From contig NZ_BDBQ01000047.1 in assembly GCF_001613065.1 (NCBI RefSeq), positions 1 to 64,000 of the forward strand: a stretch of DNA of 64,000 nucleotides. Direction: 5' to 3'. The stretch is from Nocardia miyunensis NBRC 108239 (GTDB lineage: Bacteria > Actinomycetota > Actinomycetes > Mycobacteriales > Mycobacteriaceae). The position numbers and the translations under genes were made by a program. Shown here piece by piece: positions 48,724-57,083 of the stretch (positions are counted from its first letter, which is position 1; each line of letters starts with the position of its first letter). Under the pieces are notes generated by a model. The model saw nothing but the letters and a program-made list of their open reading frames with translations. It did not search any database and was not told the DNA's origin.

Positions 48724-48769
48724 ACCGCATCAGATCCACACAACAACTCATCCGATGGATTGGGGAACG

Positions 48770-49714
48770 ATGAAGCTCCTGTATTTCGACGACTTCCGGC
48801 TCGGCGTCCTGAAGGATGGCGACTCCGTGGTCGACATCGACGACGTCGTGGCGTCCGTGCCGCGGGCCAGGCGCGAGGACGTGATCGTCGGCGTCATCGA
48901 GCAGTTCGCGCAGTTGCGAGCTCCGATCGAGGAGTTCGTCGCGCGCAGCAGCGGCGTGCCCCTGGAATCGGTCCGCGTTCGTCCCCCGCTGCCGCGTCCG
49001 GCGAACTTCGTGTGCATGCACGCCAATTACCTGGAATACGGCACCCGGCCCGAACCGCCGCGGATCGATGCCTTCCTCAGATCGGCGAACACCATCATCG
49101 GACACGGCGACACGATGGTCATGCCGGACGAACCCCTCACGATATTCGAGGGTGAGGCCGAGCTCGCCGTGGTCATCGGCAAGCCCGCCTCGCACGTCTC
49201 CGAGGCCGACGCGCTGGACCACGTGTTCGGTTACCTCAACTTCATCGATGGTTCCGCCCGCGGGTTGGGCGGTCCGCGCAGCCAGATCTACCGGCGCAAG
49301 TCCCGCGAGACGTTCGCGCCGATCGGCCCCTACCTGGTCACCGCGGACGAGATTCCGGACCCGCAGAACGTCGACGTCAAACTCTGGAACAACGGGACGT
49401 TGTTCCAGGACTTCAACACCGACGACATGGCGTACAGCATCGCCAAGTGCATCGAATGGGTGAGCTCCATCCATCCGCTCGAGCCCGGCGACATCCTCGC
49501 CACCGGCACCAACCACGGCGGCCTGAATCCCTTCCAGAACGGCGACGTGATCGAGCTCGAATGCGCCGGGCTCGGACGGCTGAAGGTCAGGGTGCGCGAC
49601 GACCTCGAGCGCGAGTGGAAGCGCGAGTCCAGGGCCCAGCGCAAACAGCAGGGACTCGAGGGGCAGACGCCGCAGATCAACGGTAAATACACACCCGCTG
49701 TCAAGGGTGTCTAG
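48770..49714 (+). CDS. Fumarylacetoacetate-hydrolase-family protein
   Basis: A 314-residue FAH-fold enzyme. The N-terminal small domain (1-75) precedes the catalytic domain with metal ligands in TIFEGEAELAVVIGKPA (two Glu, about residues 125-140) and the later FGYLNFIDGSARGLGG (Asp) and KSRETFAPIGPYLVT. The family includes fumarylacetoacetate hydrolases, 2-hydroxypentadienoate-type hydratases, decarboxylases and isomerases, so it could process a meta-cleavage or ring-opening product. A Met five codons upstream (48755) is an alternative start. It lies 46 bases after the monooxygenase gene. Confidence 0.87.
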   Translation: MKLLYFDDFRLGVLKDGDSVVDIDDVVASVPRARREDVIVGVIEQFAQLRAPIEEFVARSSGVPLESVRVRPPLPRPANFVCMHANYLEYGTRPEPPRIDAFLRSANTIIGHGDTMVMPDEPLTIFEGEAELAVVIGKPASHVSEADALDHVFGYLNFIDGSARGLGGPRSQIYRRKSRETFAPIGPYLVTADEIPDPQNVDVKLWNNGTLFQDFNTDDMAYSIAKCIEWVSSIHPLEPGDILATGTNHGGLNPFQNGDVIELECAGLGRLKVRVRDDLEREWKRESRAQRKQQGLEGQTPQINGKYTPAVKGV

Positions 49715-49733
49715 GCAGAGACAGGGCAGCACG

Positions 49734-50828
49734 ATGAGCGCGATCAGCGACGAGCCGGAAAAGCTCAAATTCATTCACACCTACGCGGTCGGCCTGCACA
49801 CACAGGAGCCGGACTACGACGTGTACGATCCCCGCTGGCAGCAACGGCAGATCGACAATTTCGTCGAATTCGCGGGGCTGGCAGAGGAACTCGGGTACGA
49901 CGGTCTCACCGTCACCGAGCATCATGCGCCGAGCATGGTGTGTCCGTCACCGAACATGCTGCTCGCCGCAGCGGCGGTGAAGACGAGTTCGATCCGGTTG
50001 GGCACCGCGGTCACCGTGGTGCCATTGCACCGGCCGATCCGTGCGGCGGAAGAGGCCGGGACGCTGGACTTGCTCAGCAATGGCCGATTCGAATTGGGCA
50101 TCGGCCGGGGCACGCCCCGTGAGTGGGCCGCGCAGACGGGTCGCGACCTACCTCCCGACGAGGGCCGGCGGGCATGGCTGGAAGCCGCCGAGCTGATCTG
50201 GTTGCTGCTCACCGAACGCGACGTCACCTACGACGGCGAGTTCTACTCGGTCGACACCCCGACCACGATCGCGACCCGGCCACTGCAGGAACCACTGCCC
50301 GTGTGGGTCGGTGGAACGAGCGACGAGACCATGAAGATGGCCGCTCGCTACGGCTGGAACGTCATGCGCAACAGCGGCAGCAACGATCAGCACGCCGCGG
50401 CGGTCAAGACCTATATCGCCGAGGGAATCGCCCACGGGCACAGCCTTTCCGGTGCGAACGTCATGATCGAGCGGTTCGTCGCGATCGGGGAGACACGCGC
50501 CGAGATCAAGGAGCGCCTGGACCGTTTCGCCGGCGCCCTCGGGCGATTCCGCGGGCAGTACGAGAAGAACGGCCGGAAGCTGTCGCAAACCGACGGCGAA
50601 GTGGCAATGAGCAAGCAGGACAACGCATTGCCCGAATTGGCCATCATGGGCACTCCGGACGAGATCATCGAGAACCTGCAGGGCATCATCGACGAGACCG
50701 GTACCCGCCGCCTGCTCATCGAATGCTTCTCCGACGAAGAGTCGAGGCTGTTCGCGCAGGAGGTCATGCCGGTCCTTCGCGAGCGGAACTCCGCGACCAC
50801 GGTGGCGCCGACCGGGGTCCCGGCATGA
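49734..50828 (+). CDS. LLM-class (luciferase-like) flavin oxidoreductase
   Basis: A 364-residue TIM-barrel flavoprotein of the bacterial luciferase-like monooxygenase family. Typical segments: LGYDGLTVTEHHAPSM (about residue 45), IRLGTAVTVVPLHRPIRAAE (about 82) and NGRFELGIGRGTPREW (about 112). Members oxidise ketones, sulfonates or amines using FMNH2 or F420. In this operon a Baeyer-Villiger or ring-oxidation role is conceivable. The ATG at 49734 is chosen over an earlier GTG, because GGCAG sits close upstream. Its stop codon overlaps the start of the first hairpin repeat. Confidence 0.85.
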   Translation: MSAISDEPEKLKFIHTYAVGLHTQEPDYDVYDPRWQQRQIDNFVEFAGLAEELGYDGLTVTEHHAPSMVCPSPNMLLAAAAVKTSSIRLGTAVTVVPLHRPIRAAEEAGTLDLLSNGRFELGIGRGTPREWAAQTGRDLPPDEGRRAWLEAAELIWLLLTERDVTYDGEFYSVDTPTTIATRPLQEPLPVWVGGTSDETMKMAARYGWNVMRNSGSNDQHAAAVKTYIAEGIAHGHSLSGANVMIERFVAIGETRAEIKERLDRFAGALGRFRGQYEKNGRKLSQTDGEVAMSKQDNALPELAIMGTPDEIIENLQGIIDETGTRRLLIECFSDEESRLFAQEVMPVLRERNSATTVAPTGVPA

Positions 50829-51049
50829 CCGGGTCAGGGCCGGAGGCGGCAGCGGAGCGTAACCACGTAGGCCCCCCGGTCATGCCCGAAAAGCGCAGCA
50901 TGACCGGGTCAGGGCCGGAGGCGGCAGCGGAGCGTAACCACGCAGGCCCCCCGGTCGTGCCCAGCGGACACCGCATGACCGGGTCGGGGCCGGAGGCGGC
51001 AGCGGAGCGTAACCACGTAGGCCCCCCGGTCGTGCCCAGCGGACACAGC
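50825..51049 (+). repeat. Three tandem 75-bp hairpin repeats, in frame
   Basis: Units 50825-50899, 50900-50974 and 50975-51049. Each begins RTGACCGGGTCRGGGCC and carries an inverted repeat: TGACCGGG-TCA-GGGCC pairs with GGCCC-CCCGGTCR, a 13-bp stem with a 3-base bulge and a loop of about 29 bases. Each unit is 25 codons without a stop and encodes MTGSGPEAAAERNHVGPPV plus six variable residues. A fourth partial copy (TGACCGGGACCGGGG) is the start of the hydrolase coding region itself. The element looks like a REP-type palindromic repeat amplified at a gene junction. Confidence 0.85.
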
Positions 51050-52075
51050 GTGACCGGGACCGGGGTGCGTCTCGCCGATCAGGGGTGTTTCTGGGTCGGC
51101 GTGCATTACACGTCGAAGGACGGCCAGACCATCGCCGACGGCACGCAGATGTACGTCGAGTATCAGGTGCCCGAGGAACAGACGCAGCCGTACCCCATCG
51201 TCCTGGTGCACGGCGGCGGGGGGCAGGCGGTCGACTGGATCAGTACACCGGACGGCCGACCGGGGTGGCGCACGCTGCTGCTGCAGCGCGGATACACGGT
51301 GTATCTGGTCGACCGCGTCGGTCACGGACGCTCGCCGCGCAGCGTATTCGAGGCAGAGTCGGCAGGGCCGCCGGGACCGCTTCCGGCGGCGGAATTCATC
51401 GGCATGGCGTTCGCGGGACGTGACGATGCCGCCCACACCCAGTGGCCCGGCACGGGAGAGCTCGACGATCCAGCCCTCGCGCAAGTGCTCGCCTCGCAAC
51501 GCCAGACGCCGTTCGACCGCGATTCGCACTACGCGGTGATGCGCGAGCGCGCCGCGGAACTGCTGGACCGGATCGGCCCCGCGATCGTGATCACGAACTC
51601 CGCGGGTGGTCCGGTGGGATGGCTGATGGCCGACGAGCGTCCGGACCTGGTCCGCGCGCTCGTGGGTCTCGAGCCCGTCGGCCCGAGCGGCCGTGCTCCG
51701 CTCGCCTGGGGGCTGACCAGTTCGCCGATCACCTACGATCCGCCGGTATCCGATCCGGCCGAGCTCGTCATCGTCGAGCGGACGATCGGGGGAGCGGTCG
51801 TCCGGATGCAGGCGGATCCGCCTCGACGGCTGCCGAACCTCGCCGACATCCCGATGGCGGTGGTGACCAGTGAGTGCTCGCCGCAGACGGCGACCGACGT
51901 GGGCACCGTCGAATATCTCCGTCAGGCCGGTTGCGGCAGGGTCGATCATCTGTTCCTGCCCGACCACGGTGTGCGCGGCAACGGGCATCTGATGATGCTC
52001 GAGCGCAACAACGACGAGGTACTGGACGTGGTGACCGGCTGGCTGTCGAAGATCGACCGGCCGATCGAGGGATAG
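51050..52075 (+). CDS. Alpha/beta hydrolase with optional repeat-encoded N-terminus
   Basis: The folded part begins near the GTG at 51050 (341 residues). Translation could also start at the ATG at 50825, which overlaps the LLM stop in ATGA fashion and would add three 25-residue repeats (416 residues in all). Hydrolase marks: PIVLVHGGGGQAVDW (oxyanion loop), VDRVGHGRSPRS, the nucleophile region ITNSAGGPVGWLMA (Ser in NSAG), and the His in HLFLPDHGVRGNGHLMML. It belongs to the alpha/beta hydrolase superfamily of esterases and C-C hydrolases; the substrate is unknown. The gene follows the LLM oxidoreductase and precedes an acyl-CoA dehydrogenase by 12 bases. Confidence 0.8.
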   Translation: MTGTGVRLADQGCFWVGVHYTSKDGQTIADGTQMYVEYQVPEEQTQPYPIVLVHGGGGQAVDWISTPDGRPGWRTLLLQRGYTVYLVDRVGHGRSPRSVFEAESAGPPGPLPAAEFIGMAFAGRDDAAHTQWPGTGELDDPALAQVLASQRQTPFDRDSHYAVMRERAAELLDRIGPAIVITNSAGGPVGWLMADERPDLVRALVGLEPVGPSGRAPLAWGLTSSPITYDPPVSDPAELVIVERTIGGAVVRMQADPPRRLPNLADIPMAVVTSECSPQTATDVGTVEYLRQAGCGRVDHLFLPDHGVRGNGHLMMLERNNDEVLDVVTGWLSKIDRPIEG

Positions 52076-52087
52076 AGGAACGGGCAC

Positions 52088-53317
52088 ATGGATTTTCGGC
52101 TGAGCGAAGAACAGTCGGATCTCGTCGGGGTGATCAAGGACTTCGGCAAGCGCGAGGTCACCGAGAAGTTCGTCCGGGAGATCATGGGCCGTCCCGCGCT
52201 CGACCGGGTGCCGTACGCGCGGGAGCAGGGCTTCATGCGCAAGCTCCTCGACATCGGTCTCAAGACGCTGGTGGTGCCCGAGGAGTACGGCGGCGGCGGA
52301 GCCGATCTGCTGACGCAATGTGTCGCGACCGAGGCCATCGCACAGTACGCGAGCGTCGCGGCGGCGTTCCTCCAGTCGTCGTGGAAACTGTGCGGTGACC
52401 TGGCGGCGTTCGGCACCGAACAGCAGAAGGAGTGGATCTTCTCGACGCTCGCGAGCGACCCGGGATTCCTGATGGGTTCGGCGTGCACCGAGCCCGGTCA
52501 CGGCGTCGATCCCCGGCTGGCGAACGACGCGCCGGGATCGGGTCTGGCGACATTCGCCTTCCGAGACGGCGACGAGTACGTCATCAACGGCGAGAAGTGC
52601 TTCATCGGCAGTGTCACGACCAACCTGCTGTTCGTCTGGCTGCGCACCGACAAGCGCGGACCGCTGTCCCGCTCGATGAGCTGCATCATGGTGCCCACGA
52701 CCACCGAGGGCTACTCCGTACAGCGTTTCAACGAATTCATGACCGAGGGGCTGCGGCCCAACGGAGACCCCCTCTTCGATGATGTGCGTGTTCCGGTTGC
52801 CAATCTCCTGGGTGAGGAGAACAAGGGCTTCCTCATCTGGGAAGGCCGTTCGGTGTACAACCTGCTGTGGCCCGCGAGCGTCGTCGGCGAGGCCCAGAAG
52901 ATCTACGAGCTCACCAAGGCCGAGGCGAAGCGGCGCGTGCAGGGCGGCAAGCCCATCTATGAGCACTCGAACGTCGGCATGAAACTCGCCGAGATGCATT
53001 CGATGATCGAGGACCTGCGGCTCAAGGTGTACCGGACGGCATGGGAGGTCGACGAGGCGGCCAAGACCGGCAAGGTGGTCTTCGACACCCTCGGGGTGAA
53101 CCTGTGCGCCATGGCCGCACACGATGTGCAGACGGGCACGGCCGCTCGCGCCGCCGAGATATGGGGCGGCCGAGGGGCATTGAAGGACCTGCCGATCGAG
53201 GGCTACATCCGCAGCGCGTGGGGGCATCTGCACGAATTCGGCACGCCCGACATCTGCCGTATCCAGTCCTGGCTGCGGCTCGACGGCTACGAGCCACTGG
53301 ACAGTCTTGCGGGATAG
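52088..53317 (+). CDS. Acyl-CoA dehydrogenase
   Basis: A 409-residue acyl-CoA dehydrogenase. Marks: MDFRLSEEQSDLVGVIKDFG at the N-terminus, LVVPEEYGGGGADLLTQCVA (about residue 63), the FAD/substrate segment GSACTEPGHGVDPRLAND (about 130), and EYVINGEKCFIGS (about 165). The C-terminus reads HEFGTPDICRIQSWLRLDGY where classical enzymes have YEGTxxIQR, so the catalytic Glu is not in the standard place. It probably oxidises a CoA ester released by the earlier ring-opening steps. Confidence 0.88.
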   Translation: MDFRLSEEQSDLVGVIKDFGKREVTEKFVREIMGRPALDRVPYAREQGFMRKLLDIGLKTLVVPEEYGGGGADLLTQCVATEAIAQYASVAAAFLQSSWKLCGDLAAFGTEQQKEWIFSTLASDPGFLMGSACTEPGHGVDPRLANDAPGSGLATFAFRDGDEYVINGEKCFIGSVTTNLLFVWLRTDKRGPLSRSMSCIMVPTTTEGYSVQRFNEFMTEGLRPNGDPLFDDVRVPVANLLGEENKGFLIWEGRSVYNLLWPASVVGEAQKIYELTKAEAKRRVQGGKPIYEHSNVGMKLAEMHSMIEDLRLKVYRTAWEVDEAAKTGKVVFDTLGVNLCAMAAHDVQTGTAARAAEIWGGRGALKDLPIEGYIRSAWGHLHEFGTPDICRIQSWLRLDGYEPLDSLAG

Positions 53318-53328
53318 GAGAATTCGAG

Positions 53329-54738
53329 ATGCCCGTTGCGTCGATCAGCCGGCAGTTCGCCCGCTGGGCCGCCACCACCACATTCGATGACCTGCCGTCC
53401 GAGGTCGTCGCAAAGATCAAGTCGCTCATACTGTTACATCTCGTCGCCGGTCTGCACGGACAGGCCGACGAGCACGGGACGGCGTTGGTGCGGCAGATCG
53501 AGGTCGAGGAACACCATCCCGGCGGGGCGTCGGTCTTCGGCCGTTCGGTGCCCGTGACCCGCGGCGGGGCGGTGTTCGCCAACTGCGAGCTGTTCCACTG
53601 CGCGGGGCTCTACGACTCGTACCGCATGTTGACCCACCCCGGCCCGTCCCTGATCGCGGCCGCGCTCACCAACGCCGAGCTGTCCGGAAAGGGCATGCGG
53701 GACGTCATCACCGCGCTGGCGGTCGGCTACGAGTTCGAATGCCGCCTCGCCCACGACTTCATCCCGACCGTGTCCGCGCACGGTTTCCGGCCGTCGCCGG
53801 TGTTCTCGACCATGGGTGCGGCGATGGTCTCCGGTAAGTTGCTCGACCTCGACGAGGACGGACTGGTGGCCGCGATCGCGATCGCGGCGAACTGTGCGGG
53901 CGGACTCAACGAGGACGGCCGTGCGGGCGGCGGCGAACGGGTCATCCACGAGGCCGTTGCGGCACGGCAGGGCACCTTCGCCGCCATGACCGCGGCGCTC
54001 GGGGATATCAAGGGATCCGAGACCGTCATCGAAGGCGATGCCGGATTCCTCAACGGCTTCGCCGGCAGCCGGGACGGGCGGCTGTCGTACGTGTTCGACG
54101 GCCCGCTGTCCCTCGATCTCGCGAGCCTCACCGACGGATTGGGTCGCGATTACCGTCTCCTGCAGGTGATGTACCGGCTCTACGCCTGCTCGGGCTACAA
54201 CCAGGGCCCCATCGAGCTGATCCGCGCGATGAAGCAGAAGTACGAACTCAGCGCGACGGACGTGCGGTCGGTGACCATTCGCCTCAACTATCTCGAGACG
54301 CTCTATCCGAGCCCGGCTTTCCCGAAGATCGCGAACGTCTCCGCGCCGCGGATCGGTTCCACGCCGTACTACGTCGCGCACGTGCTGCTCAGCGGCGACT
54401 ACCCGATCGTGGGCCAGTCGCGCGCCGGGATAGCTTCTGACACAACGATTCTCGACTATCTCACGCGATTCACCTTGATCGGGGTGCACGGACAGCCGAT
54501 GTTCTCCCCGACCATCGAGGTGGAGACGCTCGACGGCCACATGTACACCGACTCACTCGACTATGCCGACATGCTCTGGACATTCGACGTCCTGGCCGAG
54601 CGATTGCGCGGCGGAGCGGATGGCCTACCCGGCGGCGAGGAGACCCTCGACGAGGTGGTCGACCTGGTCCGCCGGGCCGAGAAGCTGGACTCGGTCGAGC
54701 CGGTTTTCGCGCTGGCCAGGTCGCGGGCTCGTCGGTGA
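53329..54738 (+). CDS. MmgE/PrpD-family protein
   Basis: A 469-residue member of the MmgE/PrpD family, which includes 2-methylcitrate dehydratase and cis-aconitate decarboxylase. The two domains are visible: the large helical one (1-260) with LLHLVAGLHGQADEHG and STMGAAMVSGKLLDLDEDGL, and the smaller one beginning near YRLYACSGYNQGPIELI. It may dehydrate or decarboxylate a branched tri- or dicarboxylic acid produced in the pathway. The start at 53329 has AGGAG nine to thirteen bases upstream. Confidence 0.87.
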   Translation: MPVASISRQFARWAATTTFDDLPSEVVAKIKSLILLHLVAGLHGQADEHGTALVRQIEVEEHHPGGASVFGRSVPVTRGGAVFANCELFHCAGLYDSYRMLTHPGPSLIAAALTNAELSGKGMRDVITALAVGYEFECRLAHDFIPTVSAHGFRPSPVFSTMGAAMVSGKLLDLDEDGLVAAIAIAANCAGGLNEDGRAGGGERVIHEAVAARQGTFAAMTAALGDIKGSETVIEGDAGFLNGFAGSRDGRLSYVFDGPLSLDLASLTDGLGRDYRLLQVMYRLYACSGYNQGPIELIRAMKQKYELSATDVRSVTIRLNYLETLYPSPAFPKIANVSAPRIGSTPYYVAHVLLSGDYPIVGQSRAGIASDTTILDYLTRFTLIGVHGQPMFSPTIEVETLDGHMYTDSLDYADMLWTFDVLAERLRGGADGLPGGEETLDEVVDLVRRAEKLDSVEPVFALARSRARR

Positions 54739-54771
54739 TCACATCGAGAATGCCGAGAATTGGAGGCTCCC

Positions 54772-55230
54772 ATGGAGATTGACATCTACCTCATGCGCGG
54801 TTCGCGTCGTAGCACGTTCGTACCGGCGACGGCCGAGAGCGGCGACCTCGGCCCGGTGATCCTCGATTGTCCCGACCTCGCGGCCGCGCAGAAGGCGTCC
54901 CGCCAGTTGCGCGGAGAGTACGGCGACAGCGTCAAGCTGCTGCTGCGGGTCTCGCTGATCGGCAAGGTGCGAACGGATCGCCCCGAGGGAGTCACCGTTC
55001 GCGCGATCCCCAGAGCCGTGGCGAGTCTCGCCGCCGACATGCGGTTGCTGAACATCGCCGACGGCCTGCTGTTGGTCGACTCGACTCACGCGGAGGACCC
55101 CGCGTTGCTCGAGGCTGTCACCCGATCGCTGAGCGACCGCGGATACACGGTGGCATCGACGATCTCTGGCTGGGTTCTGACGTGTGCTTCGCCCGCCACC
55201 GCGGACGCACCGACGGCCGCGGTGGCGTGA
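54772..55230 (+). CDS. Uncharacterised protein, 152 residues
   Basis: Family not recognised. No signal peptide or membrane helix. Predicted as a mixed alpha/beta protein: MEIDIYLMRG, then DLAAAQKASRQLRGEYGDSV (a helix), VKLLLRVSLIGKVR (strands), MRLLNIADGLLLVD, and a C-terminal SLSDRGYTVASTISGWVL. The Ala/Thr-rich tail is probably flexible. TGGAGG seven bases before the ATG is a strong ribosome binding site, so the gene is real. It sits between the PrpD-like and flavin reductase genes and may be an accessory subunit or chaperone of one of these. Confidence 0.7.
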   Translation: MEIDIYLMRGSRRSTFVPATAESGDLGPVILDCPDLAAAQKASRQLRGEYGDSVKLLLRVSLIGKVRTDRPEGVTVRAIPRAVASLAADMRLLNIADGLLLVDSTHAEDPALLEAVTRSLSDRGYTVASTISGWVLTCASPATADAPTAAVA

Positions 55231-55260
55231 TCCGACGCAACGAAAACGAAAGGTTTCACC

Positions 55261-55809
55261 ATGAGCGCTCCCACTCCGTCTCTGCCTGACCGGGACCTCC
55301 GATCACCTTCGGAATTCGCGAAAGTGGATATTCGACCCGAGCTCTATCGCCGAGTCCTCGGCCACCTGCCGACCGGGGTCACCGTGCTGACCGCACGCGG
55401 CGACGAGGGGCCCATCGGTATGGCGGCCAACAGCGTGACCTCGCTGTCCCTCGACCCGGCCCTGATCCTGTTCTGTCCCGCGCGTTCGTCCTCGACCTGG
55501 CCGGACCTGCGTGCGGCCGGTCGGCTGTGCGTGAACGTGCTGGCCGAACATCACGAGCCGCTGAGTCGGCAGTTCGCCGGTAAGGGCGACCGATTCAACG
55601 GCGTGGGCTGGCACGAACGCATCGGCGGACCCGGGCTCGACGAGGCCGTGGCATGGATCGACGTGGAGCTCGAGACCGAATACGACGGCGGTGACCACAC
55701 CATCGCCGTGGCTCGGGTACTCGGTTTGGAGGCCGCCGAGGAGGCGGTACCGCTCATCTTCTTCCGCGGCCGTTACGGGAACCTCGCCGCCGCACGTGAG
55801 TCGGCGTGA
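55261..55809 (+). CDS. Flavin reductase (HsaB-like)
   Basis: NAD(P)H:flavin oxidoreductase of 182 residues, split-barrel FMN-binding fold. Marks: LPTGVTVLTARGDEGPIGMAANS (its span is residues 36-58), SLDPALILFCPARSSSTW and the CVNVLAEHHEPLSRQFAG segment. It supplies reduced flavin to a partner monooxygenase. The next gene, overlapping by four bases, encodes an HsaA-like oxygenase, so the two form a two-component monooxygenase. It may also serve the homologues at 22278 and 47476, which lack a reductase of their own. Confidence 0.92.
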   Translation: MSAPTPSLPDRDLRSPSEFAKVDIRPELYRRVLGHLPTGVTVLTARGDEGPIGMAANSVTSLSLDPALILFCPARSSSTWPDLRAAGRLCVNVLAEHHEPLSRQFAGKGDRFNGVGWHERIGGPGLDEAVAWIDVELETEYDGGDHTIAVARVLGLEAAEEAVPLIFFRGRYGNLAAARESA

Positions 55810-57038
55810 ACATCTCGGCGGTCGCGGCGCACACCACGCCCGAGCCGGACGTGACGGCGGCGGTCATGATCGAACGCGCCCGTGCGCTGCGCGGCACGCT
55901 TCGCGACGAACAGGCGGCGACCGAGGCGCGCGGCACCTACTCGCCGCGGACGCATGATCTGTTCGCGAAGGCCGGCTTCTACCGCATGCAGCAGCCGCGC
56001 GCCTACGGCGGCTACGAGTTCGACGTCGCCTCGTTCCTGAAGGTGATCGTCGAGATCGCCCGCGGCTGTCCTGGCACGGGGTGGTGTCTGTGCCTGGCCG
56101 CCGGACACCACATCGAGATGGCGAGCTTCTTCTCTCGGGCGGCTCAGGACGCGGTCTACGGTTCGGGTCACTTCGCCGCACCATTGCGTCCCATTCCGAT
56201 GGGTACGGCAACACCTGTGGCCGACGGCTGGTCTGTTTCGGGTCGATGGGACTACTGCTCGGGCGCGCCGTACGCGACGCACGCGATGCTCGGCGTGCGG
56301 ATCGGAACGGACGATCCGACCGCACCCGTGGGTACGGTCGTCATCCCGCGCGATCAGTGGACCCTCGTCGACGATTGGGCCGCTTCCGTACTCGGCATGT
56401 CCGGGAGCGGGTCGAACAGCATTTCCGTCGAAGGCGCCGTGATCCCCGACGAGTTCCTGGTGCCGGGATCGATCCGCGATGTGCCCACCGGACGTGACTC
56501 GCCGGGCTATCAGCTGCACGGCAACCCGTTGTATGCCGGTATCACCGACGGTTACGGAGTGCTCGAGATCGGCGCGATCCTCGTCGGCACGGCCCGCGCC
56601 GCCGCCGACGAGTACGAGCGCCTCCTGCGGGAGAAGAAGACGGCCGGTCCCAATCCGCGACCGCGGCACACCGCCGAGCAATACCAGCGCTGGTTCGCCG
56701 AGGCGATCGCCAAGATCGATGCCGCCGAGGACATCTTGCTGGCGGGCGCGGCGAAGTTCGCCGAGTGCTGCCGCGACTGCGTCGAGAATCCGGACGGCGA
56801 CTGGCCCGAACGATTGGCGCGCCTGGATCTGTCGACGCACTTCGTGATCTTCGAACTCGCGTGGGACGCAGTCGAATTGCTCTTCAGTACCGCGGGCAGC
56901 AGTGAGGGCCCGCGGAACGGCTCGCGCATGCAGCGCTACTACCGGGACTTCTCGATGGCGCGCACCAACGTGTTCCCGAGGGCGACCACCGCCTCGCGCG
57001 TTTTCGCGAGCGTCTACTTCGGGTCGGACCCGGTCTGA
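55806..57038 (+). CDS. HsaA-like flavin-dependent monooxygenase
   Basis: Oxygenase component, 410 residues, GTG start inside the reductase stop codon. Fold marks: AGFYRMQQPRAYGGYEFD (about residue 57), GCPGTGWCLCLAAGHHIEMA (about 85), SGRWDYCSGAPYATHAML (about 140), VDDWAASVLGMSGSGSNSIS (about 190) and the C-terminal MQRYYRDFSMARTNVFPRA. The third enzyme of this type in the window. It probably hydroxylates a phenolic or enolic ring using reduced flavin from the protein at 55261. Confidence 0.86.
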   Translation: MNISAVAAHTTPEPDVTAAVMIERARALRGTLRDEQAATEARGTYSPRTHDLFAKAGFYRMQQPRAYGGYEFDVASFLKVIVEIARGCPGTGWCLCLAAGHHIEMASFFSRAAQDAVYGSGHFAAPLRPIPMGTATPVADGWSVSGRWDYCSGAPYATHAMLGVRIGTDDPTAPVGTVVIPRDQWTLVDDWAASVLGMSGSGSNSISVEGAVIPDEFLVPGSIRDVPTGRDSPGYQLHGNPLYAGITDGYGVLEIGAILVGTARAAADEYERLLREKKTAGPNPRPRHTAEQYQRWFAEAIAKIDAAEDILLAGAAKFAECCRDCVENPDGDWPERLARLDLSTHFVIFELAWDAVELLFSTAGSSEGPRNGSRMQRYYRDFSMARTNVFPRATTASRVFASVYFGSDPV

Positions 57039-57083
57039 TCCGGCAGAGATGGACAACCGATACATGAAGGAGCCGAGAGCCGG

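Noticed and set aside
50123..50824. Upstream extension of the alpha/beta hydrolase frame into the LLM gene
   Set aside because: The extension is the +2 frame of a conserved LLM oxidoreductase and reads as Arg-rich noise. Only the part from 50825 is considered as an alternative start.
50825..51049. CRISPR array
   Set aside because: Three contiguous 75-bp units without unique spacers, and no cas genes. The units are tandem hairpin repeats.
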